Assembly: GCF_031755915.1 (NCBI RefSeq)
Contig: NC_083389.1
Location: forward strand, 13,695,001 to 13,759,000
Direction: 5' to 3'
DNA from: Ziziphus jujuba
Taxonomy: Eukaryota; Streptophyta; Magnoliopsida; Rosales; Rhamnaceae
DNA length: 64,000 nt
A program made the translations under genes and the position numbers. Every line of letters starts with the position of its first letter. Position 1 is the first letter of the stretch. Of this stretch, positions 62,136 through 64,000 are shown in pieces. The notes beneath the pieces were generated by a model that made no database searches, was not told the DNA's origin, and saw only the letters and a program-made list of their open reading frames with translations.

Positions 62136-64000
62136 GGGTATTAGGCGACGCATAATCATGATTATGCGTCGCCTATTACTAAAATTAAAAAAAAAAAAAA
62201 ACTCTATTTATCTTGTTTAAATATCTTCACTGGTTATTTGATGCTCCAACAAAATCAAATTGTTAAAAATGAAGGTTTTAAAAAACTATATGAAAAAAAA
62301 GGGTATCAGGCGACGCATAGGATAGATTATGCTTCGTCTATTACTCTAATTTTTTTTTAAAAAAAACTCTGTTTATCATCTTTAAATATTGTCACCGGTC
62401 ATTTGATGCTGGAAGAAAATAAAATTGTTAAACAGGCAGATTTAAAAAAAAAAACACTTTCTCTAACTAGTTTAAATATTTTAACTGGTTAGTTGATGCT
62501 GAGATAAAATCAGATTGATTAAAAAAATAAAAAAACAAAACTCATTTATGTTGTTTAACTATTTTCACTGCTTATTTGATGCTGGAAGAAAATCAAATTG
62601 TTAAAAAGCATGGTTTTTTTGAAAGAAAAAAAGAAAAAAAAAAGAAATTGGGTATTAGGCGACGCATAGTACTGATTATGCGTCGCCTATTACTATAATT
62701 AAAAAAAAAAAAAACTCTCTTGTTATTGTTTAAATATTTTAACTGGTTATTTGATGCTCAACTAAAATCCAATTGTTAAAAATGAAGGTTTAAAAAAAAA
62801 TATATATATATAGGGTATTAGGCGACGCATAATCATGATTATGCGTCGCCTATTACTAAAATTAAAAAAAAAAAAAACTCTATTTATCTTGTTTAAATAT
62901 CTTCCCTGGTTATTTGATGCTCCAACAAAATCAAATTGTTAAAAATGAAGGTTTTAAAAAACTATATGAAAAAAAAGGGTATCAGGCGACGCATAGGATA
63001 GATTATGCTTCGTCTATTACTCTAATTTTTTTTAAAAAAAAACTCTGTTTATCATCTTTAAATATTGTCACCGGTCATTTGATGCTGGAAGAAAATAAAA
63101 TTGTTAAACAGGCAGATTTTAAAAAAAAAACACTTTCTCTAACTAGTTTAAATATTTTAACTGGTTATTTGATGCTGAGATAAAATCAGATTGATTAAAA
63201 AAATAAAAAAACAAAACTCATTTATGTTGTTTAACTATTTTCACTGCTTATTTGATGCTGGAAGAAAATCAAATTGTTAAAAAGCATGGTTTTTTTGAAA
63301 GAAAAAAAGAAAAAAAAAAGAAATTGGGTATTAGGCGACGCATAGTACTGATTATGCGTCGCCTATTACTATAATTAAAAAAAAAAAAAAACTCTCTTGT
63401 TATTTTTTAAATATTTTAACTGGTTATTTGATGCTCAACTAAAATCCAATTGTTAAAAATGAAGGTTTAAAAAAAATATATATATATAGGGTATTAGGCG
63501 ACGCATAATCATGATTATGCGTCGCCTATTACTAAAATTAAAAAAAAAAAAAAACTCTATTTATCTTGTTTAAATATCTTCCCTGGTTATTTGATGCTCC
63601 AACAAAATCAAATTGTTAAAAATGAAGGTTTTAAAAAACTATATGAAAAAAAAGGGTATCAGGCGACGCATAGGATAGATTATGCTTCGTCTATTACTCT
63701 AATGTTTTTTTAAAAAAAACTCTGTTTATCATCTTTAAAAATTGTCACCGGTCATTTGATGCTGGAAGAAAATAAAATTGTTAAACAGGCAGATTTTAAA
63801 AAAAAAACAATTTCTCTAACTAGTTTAAATATTTTAACTGGTTATTTGATGCTGAGATAAAATCAGATTGATTAAAAAAATAAAAAAACAAAACTCATTT
63901 ATGTTGTTTAACTATTTTCACTGCTTATTTGATGCTGGAAGAAAATCAAATTGTTAAAAAGGATGGTTTTTTTGAAAGAAAAAAAGAAAAAAAAAAGAAA
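62136..64000 (+). repeat. Zone 6: repeat of 56063 onward, offset ~6075 bp
   Basis: Anchors at 62238, 62914 and 63591 match 56165, 56839 and 57516 with offsets of 6073, 6075 and 6075 bp. Shared private marks include GGTTAGTTGATG in C, CTTCCCTGG in A (twice), TTTAAAAATTGTC in B, ACAATTTCTC in C and AAAAGGATGG in D. The copy runs to the end of the window. Confidence 0.88.

Larger units (their letters stand above)
1..64000 (+). repeat. Higher-order satellite array, ~670-bp unit, spans whole window
   Basis: The same ordered set of five related blocks recurs from the first base to the last. I count 95 anchors (TTGATGCTC in block A), spaced 644 to 692 bp apart. The window opens inside a block B hairpin and closes inside a block D poly-A, so the array continues beyond both ends. 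Units differ by point changes, poly-A and (TA)n length, and a recurrent 21-bp deletion. Neighbouring units are often less alike than units several kilobases away, which defines higher-order repeats. No gene, transposon or unique interruption of even 100 bp was seen. The + strand label is arbitrary; it is the strand carrying the A-runs. A eukaryotic heterochromatic location is inferred from length, homogeneity and absence of genes. Confidence 0.97.

Noticed and set aside
3954..63183. About 60 open frames of 61-115 codons starting in block A (MLQQNQIVKNEGF-type proteins)
   Set aside because: They are the same satellite sequence read in one frame. Most start at a TTG one codon before ATG, run through the palindrome and poly-A runs (KKK, FKKK), and are opened or closed by A-run length changes. 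The residue differences follow the DNA variants with no sign of codon constraint, and there is no recognisable domain.
1..64000. CRISPR array (palindromic repeats at regular spacing)
   Set aside because: The intervals between palindromes are themselves repeated and 80-350 bp long, not unique short spacers, and no cas genes exist in the window.
1..64000. Telomere, rDNA, tRNA or organelle control region
   Set aside because: No short G-rich telomere repeat, no rRNA or tRNA sequence, and a 64-kb array of this kind does not fit a mitochondrial control region.

Overview
The whole window is one uninterrupted tandem satellite array. I find no protein gene, RNA gene or intact mobile element in it. 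The DNA is visibly very A+T-rich, with runs of A on the + strand at fixed places in every unit, (TA)n tracts, and small G+C islands that are nearly all arms of inverted repeats. A homogeneous, gene-free array of this length, organised into higher-order repeats, suggests nuclear heterochromatin of a eukaryote (centromeric, pericentromeric, subtelomeric or B-chromosome). Nothing in the sequence lets me name the organism.

The basic unit is about 644-692 bp. I located 95 anchors, one per unit, at the TTGATGCTC of block A; they are listed zone by zone. Each unit is built from five diverged sub-monomers, here called A (~165 bp), B (~157), C (~81), D (~110) and E (~163). All five share a core that resembles TTTAAATATTTTNACTGG followed by TTATTTGATGCT and AATTGTTAAA. 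Blocks A, B and E each begin with a G+C-rich inverted repeat (arm TAGGCGACGCATA); C and D lack it. The A inverted repeat is a perfect 34-bp palindrome in most full-length copies. With 95 units this gives roughly 250 hairpin-forming sites.

Layout: 1-14024 is a run of full-length units (~664-690 bp), all carrying the A palindrome. At 14025-20029 a shortened unit appears, in which 21 bp of the palindrome are deleted. From 20030 to 54751 long (~683-691 bp) and short (~645-652 bp) units mostly alternate, giving a ~1336-bp dimeric higher-order repeat. This dimer is embedded in multi-unit cassettes of 2-7 kb that recur in the same order. 54752-58792 returns mainly to full-length units, 58793-62135 is another alternating block, and 62136-64000 repeats 56063 onward.

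There are thus at least four nested repeat levels: sub-monomer, ~670-bp unit, ~1336-bp dimer, and 2-7.4 kb superrepeats. This is the pattern expected from repeated unequal crossover, conversion or amplification. The notable candidate biology is the dense, regularly spaced palindrome field and its conversion into a deletion haplotype, not a coded gene system.
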